Shown: positions 11,602 to 24,148 of the stretch, piece after piece
Position numbering within the stretch: position 1 is the first letter of the stretch
Layout: each line of letters begins with the position of its first letter
NCBI RefSeq assembly: GCF_018687715.1
Contig: NC_056754.1
Span: 17,965,501 to 18,029,500 of the forward strand
Direction of reading: 5' to 3'
From: Carya illinoinensis
Lineage: Eukaryota > Streptophyta > Magnoliopsida > Fagales > Juglandaceae
DNA: 64,000 bases
Position numbers and translations under genes: made by a program
The notes under the pieces: generated by a model
Database searches by the model: none
Told to the model about the DNA's origin: nothing
Seen by the model: the letters and a program-made list of their open reading frames with translations, nothing else

Positions 11602-13657
11602 TTATGATCTTACTGTAGGAGAATCATTACGTGACATGTCTCCGTCTTCTAAATTTTGTACTTGTATATCTTCCATCAAAAGGAACACCTTGTGTACCTT
11701 GTCCAAGGCAAGAGATAGGTGATTCATTTTAAACATTGATTGTGAGCCAAGTTCTGAAATATTGTAAAACTGCATCATCAAATAGCTTTTTCGCATTATC
11801 GGATCTTCTTATGTCGAAACATGCCTCTCGAAATTTGGTATTTCAATGATAACTTGACTTTTAGCATTGATGGTCCATTGCTCTAGAATATAGTGATGTG
11901 GCAACATATCTAAGTTTGATTTCTTCATTAAGACACATAGAATATGCCAACAAAGAATACCCAGAAACTCAAACATATGACATGTATATATTTCCTTTGC
12001 TTCTCTACTGTCTAAAGTCACATAATAAATATGTTTGTCGTTGCCCTTAGGTGTCACCTTATACATCTTACTTTCATCATCTTACTGAAATTTTGTCATT
12101 TTGTACTATTAGCATTTGAATATCTCATCTTGAAAGATACTAAAAGACTTTATTGTATAAACTTTGGCCGCCTCTTCTTCAATTTTCCAACATATTTTCA
12201 AAATTGTCCTAGTAGATGCTGTTCTCACATCCTTCTCTTTCTCCACAAAATAGCGTGCATCTAAAGCTTTCTCGTACTCATGCACAAAATCACTCACCAT
12301 CGTGCTTGATCGTACATAATCCTTTAAAAATGTATACATGCTCTCGCTCCTTTGCGTGGTTGACATACTGGCTCAAAATGTGGTTCGCAAATAAGCCAGA
12401 ATCCACTTCTCCTGTCGGTTGTAAAGATTTTGGAGCCAATCATTACTAACTAGACCATACTTCACCAGTATTAAAGTTCATTCTTCCTCAAACTCATCAA
12501 ATGTTACTGTATTATGGATACAATGATAGAACTTTATTTGGAAGTCTGAAAACTTGGTATAAACATGTACCAAATATTCTGAAATGTTTTATAAAATATG
12601 CCACAATCACAACTGGTGAGTTGTATTTGAGAGTATCTCTGGAATGACTTTGTCATCATCAGTAATAATGGTTGAAGGGGCATGCCCATGCATTACTTCC
12701 TGCCATGTTCTCAGTAACCATATATAGGATTCAGCTATCTCATTGACTAACAACGTACAACCAAACATTATGGTTTGGTAATGATGATTAACTCTTGATA
12801 ACGACATAAATGACATCTTATAAACATTTGTGAGGTACATCGCATCAAACGTGACAACATCTCTGAAATATTGATATACAGAACTTGATCATGCATTCGT
12901 CCAAAAACAACTTCCCAAACACCTATTCTCGTCAATCTGTATGAAGTACACAAATCCAAATTCTTTACACTGTCGTTTAAGAAAGTATGTATACAACTTT
13001 TGTGCATCTCCCTCTTTAAACAATTTTTATCTTTTATTTCTCAAATAATTTTCAATGTCCTTTCCAATACAACCAATTTTAAAATCACCACCTGCTTCTT
13101 TACTCAATACCGATAGTATCTTCCTTGTCGATACACCAGACTCATTCAAAATGAGAATGGGGTTTTTTTGCACACGTGTAACTCCTCTTTATCCATAAAG
13201 CAAGCTGGTACTTCTTGGTGTGAGTAGTTCATGATTGTGTTCAAGCATGAACTTGCATACTATCCACCTTTCACCATCATTTTTTATATATATGGTAGCT
13301 TTACACCCAATCGTAATTTCAACAGGTTTGGAAATTTTTCTTTCTTTTTGTTTGAGACTTTCATGCCTAAATCATTCTTTGTACAAACATAGTGTACTCT
13401 AATTAATCTTTGGTCCTCTCTCGATAATTGTATATGGTTAGTCCTAATTGCAAAACCTTTGCGTCTGCATACGTCTTGTAAAATGCTTGGGCGTCCTCAA
13501 CTTCATCAAATTCCTTCCCAATGAATGGTTCAAAAGGTCCACTACTAGAAGTGGAAATGAAATTGTCTCCAACTCTATCTTCCACATTCAGTCCATCTCC
13601 ATCACCATCTCTTAAATTCACATCATGTCCCATATCCAATCCATCTCCCACATTCAT
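11602..13657 (-). pseudogene. FAR1/FHY3-like MULE transposase, decayed
   Basis: Minus-strand remnants in the right order for a FAR1-type transposase. First is an acidic N-terminus and the start of the FAR1 DNA-binding domain (13657-13403; GKEFDEVEDAQAFYKTYA). At about 13455-13460 a one-base shift moves the domain to the next frame (GFAIRTNH...LSRED). MULE transposase core segments follow at 13007-12607 (QTIMFGCTLLVNE, ESYIWLLRTW, PSTIITDDD). A further core part is at 12366-12109. A SWIM-type zinc finger lies at 12066-11809 (FEFLGILCWHILCV), and a tail runs to 11602. Several frameshifts and stops occur, so it is not functional. Domesticated FAR1/FHY3 host factors share this architecture, but the flanking inverted repeats point to a transposon copy. 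Confidence 0.7.
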
Positions 13658-14244
13658 ATTACATTACTTTTACACAGTTTCATCCTCAATAGATTCATTT
13701 ACAACTTGTAGACAATTTCTAGTCATTAGTATCTTAACATCATCACTATCCGAACTTCAACTAAAATCCTTCATCCCAACATAAACAATGTAATCAATAA
13801 AATATCAGCTACTCATAAACAAAAAACCACAATATTATCAAATCAGTAGTCAAACAACTATAGCTCGCCACTAAACATACTTCAATTTCAGCAGTTTAAT
13901 AGGAGAGTTTATTATTTAGGAGATCTTTTAACCCCATTAAAACAATCTTCAAAGTGAAGTTAGGAGGATCAACCCTAAATTATGATCAGCAATATCAAAG
14001 ATGATAATGGCACAGTATCAAAGACAAGAAAGGAATCAAACAAGCGATACATTAACCCATTTATATTATCCAATTTAAAACAATCTAGGAAATCACATAT
14101 TTGTTTCATCAAACCCTGTTAAACTTAAAAAGATGCTATTCTGTAATTGGTTTAGACCTCAATAGATTAACCATTCAAAAAATAAAAGTAAAAACCCTAC
14201 AAAGATCTTTCATTTTAGATTACACAGATTTTATCACGATGAAG

Positions 14245-14652
14245 ATTGTGGGTTTGTCGTTGTGTGAAAGTGAAAAATCGAAACCAAAAACCCTACAATA
14301 AAACACAGAAAATTACAAATTAGAAAAAATTAAGGATTAGAAAAATTAGGGAACAAATCTTCACCCCTTGACGTGAACTACCCATGTATAGGCTCTCGTT
14401 CTCGACGGTTTATTTTTGTGAAATTAAACAGGTATGATTTCAAGTTCATCTTCGTGAGGGGAAAGGAGAGAGATCGAAGGAGAGAGGTTCATTTTCGTGA
14501 AACATGTACGATTTTGAGTTCGACTTCGTCTTCGTGAGAGGTAAGGAGAGAGATTGAAGGAAGAAGAGGGATGGTGAGAGGGATGACTTCGGGTTTGTTT
14601 TCGTGGATTCAAGTTAGAGTTTTTGTGAAGGAGGAAAGAGAGACTCGGGAAG

Positions 14653-14692
<40 letters not shown>

Positions 14693-14729
14693 CTAAAGGG
14701 GGGGTCGAGGGAAAAAATCCCTTGCAGCG
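14245..14729 (-). repeat. Right terminal inverted repeat of the MULE
   Basis: Inverted counterpart of 8753-9165. It contains an (AG)n tract at about 14656-14690 opposite the (CT)n of the left arm, plus a G run opposite the poly-C. A purine-rich segment at 14440-14600 shows internal triplication of a unit with ttcgtgag/ggagagagat words, which makes this arm longer than the left one. Confidence 0.65.
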
Positions 14730-15077
14730 CAGTCTTTGCCTATGTCTTCCTCAACTCTTAACGTGGCAACTTTTGATTGATCTTCGATTTTTATCTCTTA
14801 TAAGTGACACCATCCCGAAGTGGTTCCGATGTATGAATGAATATATATGAGCCGTACTTTATTCCACCACACCACGTGAAGCCGTGTTAAAAAGACCTAT
14901 TTTTTAGAAGTTGAGGAAAGAGTGGCATTCAGGTGTAGAAAGAACGTCCAAAAGTATCATTTAGCTGTCACATTCTTCGAGACTTTAATTTAGTAAAATG
15001 GCGTGCCTTTAATTAATAGTAAAAATATGGTGGCCCATTAATATTAATTACAAGATATACATATACACACACTTGAA

Positions 15078-15545
15078 AGTAGTGGCGGAGCCACGTTGTA
15101 CCATGAGATGCCAAAACTTTTTGAAATCATATAATAATTTTTAAATTTTATGTATAATTCTATAAATATAAAAAAAAGTCTTTTAAAAAAATTATAATCT
15201 CTATATATTTTTTAAATTCTTTTTAAAATCTTAATATATCTAGAAATGTTTCTCTCTAATATTTTTATAGTCTCAAAATTTTGTTTAATTTCTATATATT
15301 ATCTATTTTTAAGGATGTGACATTGCTAAAATTAAAATTAAATTTAAATTTAAGCGAAATAAGAAAAAAAGTTATTTTTAAATGATGGGCTTCACTTTTT
15401 ATTTTTTTAAAAAGAATGCGTAAAGTTTGTACAATGCGTAGAGTGTTTAGCATTATTTTTTATATAAATATGTCTTTATAAATATGTCATATAATAAAAA
15501 ATTTGAACCCCTTCATCACAATTGCTAGTTCCGTCATTGCTAGTA
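15078..15545. mobile_element. Candidate non-autonomous hAT-type element
   Basis: Begins TAGTGGCGGAGCCACG and ends with an imperfect inverted copy (ctagttccgtcattgctag), with an AT-rich non-coding interior. The first 240 bp are alignable, inverted, with 38506-38775, including the landmarks aaatgtttctctc and ttatctatttttaaggatgtg. That second copy confirms a repeat family. The class is inferred from the terminal sequence I associate with plant hAT/TTF-type elements, and I did not see a convincing 8-bp target duplication. Confidence 0.45.
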
Positions 15546-16989
15546 AGGCACATTATACCCAGTTGCCAAAACTACATGCTTACTTGTCATGGTTATTTCA
15601 TTCCCATTTTTCACAAATTTTATATAATGATTATGAGATCTAAATGATTATTGACAGTTTTTTTTCTTTCTTAAATATGAGAATTTTCAATTAGTTTAAA
15701 ATGCTACCAACAAAAAAATAAAAAATAATGCTAAATATATTTATAAGTTATGCAAAAAAAGAGTGAATTTTGATTAAAAAATAAGTTTTTTTTTATGTGA
15801 GTCTTATGTTTAATTTACTTTTTTAAAGAATATTCAGTGCACATGTTATAATTGTAAATATCATTTCGAAATAGAATAAGTAGGTATTAATGGTTATCAA
15901 AAGGGAAATATTTTAGTAACAAAAGAATTATATTAAAGTAAATTATAAATTGATTATAAAAATTATTTTTATTATAAAATAAATTTAATTAGTATCACAA
16001 AAGTACATAATTATAAAAGTACGCTAATTTATAATTTACTTTAAAATAATATTTATGCTATGTAATAATTTTTTACAAAAATAAGAGAATGAGTGAAGGA
16101 AAAAAGAAAGAGATGAGAAATGAGGCAAAATGCATGACAAGAATTACAGGTTTAGTTTTCGATGGAGGCCCCAATCCGGATGCGAGGCCCTTAATTGGGT
16201 TGCACTTGCTGTCACAAGAAGTGATGAGAGACAACTATTCCATAATTATTATAATTTTATCTATAAAATCTTATTATTTGAATTTAACATTTTACGATGA
16301 ATTTGAATTGAGAAATAAATAAATATTTTATTCAAATAATTGTACAAAAACTGTTTAATAATTATCTCAATTTTTTTTTACTTGCCACTTGGACCCTCTC
16401 GCTTGTGTATAAAATAAACGTTTCATGTCAAAAAGAAAGGGTAGTGATAGGGTTATCACTCTATTACTACCCATCTATTATTTAAGTGCATTTCAAGTTT
16501 TTTTTATCTTTTTTATTTTCTTTTAAGTATTTTTTTAACATCTTTAACCATTAAAAAAAATTAAAAAATATATAATTTTACTAATACTCACTTCCTTAAT
16601 CATTAAGTAAAATAAAAAATTAAAAAAAAATTAAATACAAAAAGAATAGTAGATAAGTTTTAATTGAATAGTAAGAGTACCATTTTTCAAAAAGGAAAGA
16701 GAGACCGCCAAAAGCTACTGGGCTCAAAAGCTCAATTCTCGTTTTCTCTTTTACTATAATAATTTAAAAGCCTTTTATTTAAACATCTTCAAATCACATT
16801 CATATATTTGTGGCATTGATTGAGTTGCATATGTCCATTTATAATTGAAGAAATAGTATCATACATTCAGAATTAGATACTTCATGTGTATTTTGTCCAA
16901 AAAAATGTCACATTGATAAATTATGTGTCTTAAGGAAAAGTTAAAATATGCTTAATTTTATAAAATATAGTTATATAATTGGAGGGTTT
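15546..16989. other. AT-rich intergenic DNA with MITE-like inverted pieces
   Basis: No gene is supported. At 15935-16045 an inverted pair (aaagtaaattataaattgat against aatttataatttacttt) brackets about 75 bp and resembles the inner part of 42170-42290. At about 16435-16690 a segment starting gggtagtgatagggttatca, with A/T homopolymers and a mirror-like centre near 16560-16620, looks like another MITE; its termini are only loosely inverted. Confidence 0.35.
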
Positions 16990-17470
16990 ATTTAGTGTTT
17001 CAGCTCAACAAGGAATGGTCTCAGTTACACGGTCCAAGCTGGAAGTTCTAGGCCCAGAAGGGTTCTATGTTCCGCCTTATATGGAAGGATAAGAATTCTG
17101 ACGAGCGTTTATGATCACTCCGATTATTCAGGAATAATCTAAGCTGCTAAACATAATGTGAGATAGGTATCACTTGAACAGGATCTAACTGTAGTGTTGA
17201 TCTAACTCAACCTAATGCCTATATATATATGCCAAGTAACCCTAAAGACAGACTCAATTTGAATTCTTGATTACTTATGTGTTATTTTTTACTGACTTAA
17301 GCATCGGAATATTTGTAAGTGTACACTGTTGACGTTCTCTCACATTTTGCATGTAAACTGTTATATTTAGGTGGTGGTGGGACACGTCCTTATTTTCTGG
17401 TGAACATTCTGTAGAGGCAAGGTACCTCGAATACCCACTTGTATTTACAACAGTTCTATGAATCTTATGA
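16990..17470 (+). repeat. Probable LTR remnant
   Basis: The string actgacttaagcatcggaat (17291-17310), followed by gtgtacact, then gtggtgggacacgtcc, is a signature I recognise from the 3' half of plant Ty3-type LTRs. A TATA-like run (tatatatatatgcc, about 17220) and a CCCTAAAGACAGACTCAATT stretch lie upstream in the right order. No second LTR or primer site is seen, so this is a solo or truncated LTR. Edges are approximate. Confidence 0.35.
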
Positions 17471-18573
17471 ATCTATGTTTCAATCCCATCGGTGTTATTT
17501 AACTCTCTATAACCTGTTACAATATTAAGATGTAGGCAGCTAACATCTTGCCTAGCTGCAGAGGTCGCATTGTTTGCCTGAAGCGTCACCATTGAACAGA
17601 CCCACAGGAAGCAATTTTGGAAGAACAAGCCCACAAGCGTCTCACTCACCCTCACCCTCTCCCTCTCCTCCAGTTCCCAAAATCTCATATCCATCTCTTT
17701 TTTTTGTTTTTGTTTTTATTATTATTATAAAGACACGTGGCTACAGCCAAGTAAGTTGGGTCCATTCTCAGAACTGAACGTCGGTAGTTGTATAACCACC
17801 CTTACGTAAAAGGGTGCATCAAACCAATTATTTAATTGAAAGCTGACAAAAGCCTCGGTTCTTTGTCTTTCTTCATTGGGTAGAGATTTAAAGATGTTTG
17901 ATTATTAAGATATATATATATATATATATATATAGTAATTAGATAGATATAGAGTTGTAATTTTTGGGATATATATACTTAATAATTTAAACAGATATAG
18001 AGTACTAATTTTTAGACTGGCGTCTCTTGGTGAATTTATTTTCTTGTTTTGAATAATAATAAATAGTTTTTGGAATATTTAAAAATAGTTAATTTATTTT
18101 TAAATTGGTGTAGAGTTCATCATCTATATAATCACTTAAATGGCCAGTTGTATCAATACGTAAGTTTGAAAGAAATTGGAAAATTTATGCTCCATACGCA
18201 TCTGTTTTTTTATTATTTTTTTTATTTTATTTTGCATCACATATTATCAAATCCTAAATTGCAAATATTTTTGTTCATCTTGTACCCTGTGTTACATACG
18301 ATCTGCCGGTCAAGATATTCGATAAACGAAAATTAGGCCATGTGACCTAATCTTATTAGTCCTATGTAAATTAAAGGTGCAAGTTAAAAATATAGAAAAT
18401 TTTGATCAGTATAAACTGAAATCTTTTTACTAGTTTGCAGTACAAATTAATTAAGTATATAAATAATCATGCGATATGTATGATAAAAAGAAAAAATGAT
18501 TCGTCTAAAGAATTTAATGGAAGTATGAATTTCGTAGCTAATGAGAGAGAGCTCAAAGAGGAGTTCAATTTTT
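17471..18573. other. Intergenic, one unassigned short frame
   Basis: A minus-strand frame at 17694-17473 (73 codons) is open but unlike any family I know. It overlaps a Ser/Pro-rich plus frame from a CCCTCACCCTCTCC-type tract, so I do not call either a gene. A (TA)n tract of about 26 bp is at 17909-17935. The remainder is AT-rich. Confidence 0.35.
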
Positions 18574-19230
18574 TTGAACAATTAGATTTTTTTTTTTTTT
18601 TTAATTTTAAGAAGAAGACGGTACCTCAATTTTATTGATAGCCCTCACTTGTGACAGAAGAAAACTGTGGTTACAACTAAGTACTTGAAGGTTACAAACA
18701 ACAATCCCAAAACCTAGGCTGCCAAAAAAAGAAAAAAAAAAAAACCTTAACTCTAATACCAACATACAAATATCCATAAAGTAAGAAAAAAACCACTAGA
18801 AAAACCAGAATGATACAAGAGACAAAAAACAACCTACATTGAATCGTCAGTGTACATCAATAATTAAAATACCAAAATAAAACAAATGCAACTAAATACT
18901 TACCTTACTAAAATATCCGTAGATACAGCAATCCAATTTTGTCCATGCAAAAAAGACCTCTCAACCCACTAGGCAACAGATGTCAGACATCATTCCAATC
19001 CATATTAGGACCCCCAGCTCCTTATTTAGCAAGTAAATCAGTCACGAGATACATGACTTACTTTATACTCTATGTAGGCAAGACAATCCTTAATTTCTTC
19101 CCAAAAGTCCTCAAGGTACCAAATATTACTCTCCTCTAGTAATCCATCTAACAAGAATTTGAAAGTGTCTCAATGTGAACACGATGGTAACCTAGCTAAT
19201 AATACCTCCTAATCTCTTCCATCAAACTTC

Positions 19231-19945
19231 TCATCTCAGTAAAATTATTAGAACCCTGACCCAAAAAATTGAATAAGCCACGCATAAAATACCACCAAAA
19301 TTCCTAGTAACACCCTCAGCACCAGCTGGCACAGGATTACCCAAACTGCTCCCATCAATGTTAAGTTTCACCCAGTTTTCTTGTGGCCTAATCAATTTAA
19401 CCACATAAACCTTCTTTGTTTTAGGAACTAACATTTTTAAGAATATCCAACCTTTTTAAGAATTCAATATCCTTAGAAGGAAGACTCAACACTTTCATGA
19501 TTAACTGCATGATTCTATGAATCCAAAGTTTAATAAAATGCTAGACCGAAGCCACCATGTCAAGCTTCTCTTCATACCTGACTTTGCAACGTTGATCCCA
19601 AAGCTTCCAAGAAACAATGGAAGGGAGAATACCAAATATAGTCCTAACTTAAGACATATTACCATCGTGACGAAACCAAAAATTAACCTATTCTTGCCAA
19701 GTTTGAAATATATCCACATGCACACCAAACTGAGTCGAAGCCAGGTGCCAGATCTATCTAGCAAAATCACTAGTACAAAGCACATGATTAAGATCCTCAA
19801 TATGCCTCAAAGAGCAACAATTACATCTAGAGGCTAGAGGAATACCAACCATTTTAACCTTAGCATCCACACTCAAACAATTATTGAAAGGCTTCCATAT
19901 CATAACATATATTTTTTTAGGAAGGATTTTGTGCCAAATCCATTG
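19231..19945 (-). pseudogene. LINE 3' part: zf-RVT region and RNase H domain
   Basis: Continuation of the LINE on the far side of the LTR retrotransposon. The frame that opens at 19951, at the retrotransposon boundary, encodes WIWHKILPKKIYVMIWK and a Cys-Cys...His-Val zinc-binding stretch (CNCCSLRHIEDLNHVLC), the plant zf-RVT region. At 19434-19231 WVKLNIDGSSLGNPVPAGA is the first strand of an RNase H domain with its catalytic Asp. Frames are interrupted between and after these parts. Confidence 0.75.
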
Positions 19946-19950
19946 GCCCA

Positions 19951-22900
19951 TGTAACAGCCCGCTAGAAATTTAATTGTGAAATTTCTATTAGCTTTAGGA
20001 ATCTCATGAAGACCCCATAAGTTTTCACGAATCCATTAATTGTATAGGTTTTAGTCTAACTACATAGTTAGTGTTATTATTTACTATGGTATCCGAAGTG
20101 TGTTTTTGATTATTGGAGATAGTTAGAAGTGTCAAAATGTATTAAGGTTTGTGCCATTAGACTCGGAGGGTTATTTAAGGTCTTATGGCGCAATAACACT
20201 TTTTCATATTTTCGGACGAAACGTCTGTTCAAAACTGTAGATATTATTGGATAAAAATATCTTAAGCTAATTTTGTGGATATTTTGGATGAAAATATTTT
20301 AAGCTAATTTCGTGAATATTATTGGGTAAAAATATCTTGAGTTGATTTTTATAGATATTATTAGGTAAGAGAGTCCTACACTCCACTCTCACTCTGAATA
20401 AGAGAGTCCTACACTTAACTCTCACTTCGGCTAAGAGAGTCCTACACTTAACTCTCACTCCAGTCTCATCTCTTCCATATCTCATCCATAAGTATCTCCA
20501 GCCACCCCTCCCTATGAAATTATCTTCATTTATACTTTCCATTAAAAGAATATCAAACACTCTCTCTCGGACAGCTTTTAGGAGTTCTTTTGTACGCCCA
20601 TTTCGAAGCTTTTTTAAGTATTTTATCATAAAGTCTCATTCATATAAGTTGTTCTTTTTTTAGTCTAGTTTACATGGATATCTTATTTGTCTCATTTGAA
20701 GATCATTTGGTCAGTAAAATATTATGTAAACTATAGAAAGGTCATTCTGGGAGATAAACTGGAGAATATGTTATGGTTTGGAGTTTTTGACCAAGCTAAT
20801 GGATAAATATTGGTCCGAAATTTTTATGGAGTATTGTTAACATGTATATATGACTATTAGTTGAGGAGTTTTGCATGATTAAAGGTTTTGATGTAAGATT
20901 TTTTTAGATTTAGAAACTTAAAAACTGGAAGAAGAAAAACAGTTTATGTTTTGAGAAAGTTTAACTTTTTGGTGGTCTAAACATATTCTAATGATTTTGA
21001 TAATTTTATTAGAGGATACTAAGTATCTTATATACATGTTATATTATTATTTTGAAGATATTTGATGTTAGTTTCAAAGATATGAAATTTTATTCAAAGA
21101 GATATTCAAATAAGCCAAAGTGTGGATGTTCTTGGCTAAATTTATGTTTTGGTTAAGTTTTAACCATGTGATCTTGAATTAAAAGCTTATATATGTTTTA
21201 GGACATCTTTTTAAACCATGTGATGGTTTGGTTTGAAGATCACATATTTATAAGTCATAGATCAAAAAGTTGATCAAAACAAGTTAGAAACAAAAATCAA
21301 TAGAAATAGCATATGAGAATTTCGGCCCTATGGAGTTTTAATAGTTGTGATTAGTTTTAAATTTTTCTAAATTGATATTTGAGTTAAGGATAAAATTTAC
21401 ATGAGACATGTAAATTTTGGTGACTTTTGGAATTAGTATGCAAAATCCTTAAGTTATGGGTAAAACGGTCATTTTCCTACATGTAGAGAGTAAAATGGAA
21501 ATCTTACTCTTTAAATTAGTATTTTCCATATTTCAAATTATTAGTGATTTAGTACTAACTTTTAGAATCACTAATTACAATTTCTCGTGATCGCGCTTAA
21601 GGTTTTATAAGAAACGCGGGGATCGAGGTAAGTTAGCTTTTAACTTACTAGCAGTCTACTATGTATGTGTGCTAAGTAAAGGAACTACAGTGTATGTATG
21701 TGTGTTATCATATATGTCATGCCATGCCAAGTTATCACGTAATTGTCTATTATACAGAATTTATTCTGTCATCAATTTTTATCTGTTATATAATATATTC
21801 TGTCATGTATTACTGTACATTGCAAGTATGTCATGTTAAATATGTTGTCTATTATATGTTATGCCATGTTACGAAATATTTCTATCTCAAGTTGGTCATG
21901 TATTTCAAGTTATGTTCAAGTCACGTTATGTTACGTCAGGGCTCCAGTCGTTTTGTATTCCAGTCGCGTTTTATCTTGATTACTTATGTATGGGGTCACA
22001 GCAATTGTGATGCATACACTACGTGAGACACAGCAATTGTGACACGTAGAATACATGGGGCCACAACAACTGTAGAGTATGTATTTACACGTAGAATACA
22101 TGGGGCCACAACAACTGTGGAGTATGTATTTTTCATGTTAAGTCAAGTTTGTGTAGAATACATGAGGCCACAACAACTGTGGAATATGTATTTACACGTA
22201 GAATACATGAGGCCATAACAACTGTGGAGTATGTATTTTTCATGTTAAGTCAAGTTTCAGAACAAGTTCATGATAAGTCAAATTTCATATCATGTTCATG
22301 TTAAGTCAAGTTTCAGAGCAAGTTCATGCTAAGTCAAGTTTCAGATAAAGTTCATGTCAAGTCAAGTTCAGTTCATATTTCAATTTAAGTTATGTCAATT
22401 ATATTATGTTGTACGCCAAGTTATACTTTAATTACTTATGAATTTGATTATGTAATTATGTTTTTACTGTCATCCATGCATCATTAGTCTATGTAGAAGT
22501 TTTTTGTTAACTTGCTGAGATTTGTAATCAAATCTCACTTTGGTAGTCTCAACTACCATTCCCCCCGAATGGTAGATCTTGTTACAGGACCTGAAGGAGA
22601 ATTAAGAGCTGATCAACTAGACATAGTTGACTAAGCGACGGTGCGACGTCAATGTTAATATAGTATTTAACGTAAATTACTACTTGTACAATGGAGTTGC
22701 ATCTCTAGTACTTTTTGGATCATAACCATTTTTGGACTAGTGTTGTGATCTGTTCAATGAGTCTTTATGTATGAAGTATGTTTTAAGCATTTGGGATATT
22801 TTCAATTTGGTGCATAGTATTGCTAAAGAAAAAAATTATCTGCTGCGAACATTACATAATGTTAGATGCATGTTAGGAACATTGCATCTTATATGTCATG

Positions 22901-22982
22901 AACGGGGGCAGGTAACTTTGTGTTGCATGTCTCGACGCTTCAAATGTCCATTCGATCCCAAACGAAATTTGGGGGCGTCACA
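19951..22982 (+). repeat. 5' LTR, 3,032 bp
   Basis: Colinear with the 3' LTR except for an 842-bp stretch (about 21756-22598) that only this copy keeps. That stretch holds two tandem arrays: a unit of about 57 bp with gtagaatacatggggccaca / acaactgtggagtatgtatt (about 21985-22245), then a shorter unit with aagtcaagtttcag and aagttcatg (about 22240-22370). A separate 33-bp unit repeated three times (aagagagtcctacac) lies at about 20366-20460. Confidence 0.9.
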
Positions 22983-22985
22983 AGG

Positions 22986-22997
22986 TGGTATCAGAGC
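22986..22997 (+). promoter_or_regulatory. Primer binding site (initiator Met tRNA)
   Basis: TGGTATCAGAGC, three bases inside the end of the 5' LTR. It matches the primer site complementary to plant initiator-Met tRNA and fixes the element orientation as plus. Confidence 0.9.
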
Positions 22998-24148
22998 AAT
23001 ACGTCTCTGGGTAGTAAATCAACATGTCTTTAGAAAATGCACCAAACATTAAGCTTGAAATTTTAGTCGTTAGTAGGCTTGAATTTCTTAAGGTATGAAA
23101 TGTAGTGTGTGGTTTTAATACATATACTCATGTGTTTCAAGAAGGGACACATGACTCGTGATAGAATACCTCGGAATCCTAAGAAAGATAACAATCAAGA
23201 GGATCAGAATTTCCCGATGGATGAAGGATTAGTTGAGGTAAACATAGTTAACGTTGATCTGATTGCAATTGATGGTAGTATTGCATTATTGTTATTTTGG
23301 AGTAGGTCAAGTCATTGGGGTTGGTAAATTGTACATTGTTTGATTCAAACGAGTCATTGTTTCTATTAATTGTGGTAGTGCTTAAGAATTCAACTTGGAA
23401 GCTGAATTGTTACCCTAGTGGTAAGAGTAACAATTTTCATTAGAAGTATTATTGTTCATACCAATGTAGATATAGAATACCTTTTAGTAATATGAGAAAG
23501 GATATGTAGGATTGATGAATGGTATTCCACATATTTGGAGAATTGTTTTGATTCTGAGAATACGATAGAAATTGTGTTTGGAAGAGTAATCTGATTAGGA
23601 GAAGCTTTAGCCTTAGTAGGATTCATTTATGATAATAGTATTACCATGCCGCCAGTAAATGATTTCTGATAAAGCACTATCTTTATTGATACATAGATCG
23701 ATCTTCTTTTGAAGACTATTATATGGGGAGTAAAATTTTGGTCTTGAGGATTTATGTAAACATTAGGAACAAATCATTTAGAGTTAGAATAATTGATAAC
23801 TCATGATGGATAGAAGAGTTATGACAATCATAAGAGAGAAAGTCTCAAGTTTAAGTTATTAACTGGTCAGTTATCGAAGTACCACCTAGGAAGATGACTG
23901 ATTGTTGCGATTATAAAGAAGTAAGTTAGTCCTAGACCAGTTGAACTCCTTGAGGTTTTTATTAACTTGAAGATTACTGAGAGTTTGGATATGCATGATT
24001 AAATGCATATTTATATGAGTCATTGGATCATGTCATATATATGAAAATCCCTGAAAGAAATAAAATGGAGCACATAAAACATCTACCAGAAGATAGAAAC
24101 ACAAATATGAATATTTGTGAAGTATTATTTTATTATCATAAAGCAAAA

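Larger units (their letters stand above)
8753..14729. mobile_element. Mutator-like (MULE) transposon with long terminal inverted repeats
   Basis: About 6 kb bounded by inverted repeats of roughly 400-480 bp. The left end reads CACTACAGGG and the right end, reverse-complemented, CGCTGCAAGGG. Inside the ends the two arms stay alignable for hundreds of bases (shared CTCCTTCACAAAAAC, CATCCCTCTCACCAT, TTTAATTTCACRAAAA, GTCGAGAACGAGAGC-type words). The 9-bp flanks are acctctttg and cagtctttg, which share the last six bases, an imperfect MULE-length target duplication. The interior carries a GRF-type zinc-finger ORF on the plus strand and a decayed FAR1-type MULE transposase on the minus strand, converging on the middle. 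Exact ends may be off by a few bases. A non-element origin (a host FAR1 gene) is unlikely given the inverted repeats. Confidence 0.72.

Noticed and set aside
16089..16322. 77-codon plus-strand frame
   Set aside because: Runs from AT-rich DNA through a short G+C patch with no motif; no support as a gene.
17473..17694. 73-codon minus-strand frame
   Set aside because: No family, no splice partners, and partly composed of a low-complexity tract.
20267..20629. Frames with VRVKCRTLL repeats in both LTRs
   Set aside because: Produced by a 33-bp tandem repeat inside the LTR, not by a gene.
23109..23327. 72-codon frame with CFKKGHMTRD
   Set aside because: Only a decayed zinc-knuckle remnant of the LTR element, mentioned there instead of as a separate gene.
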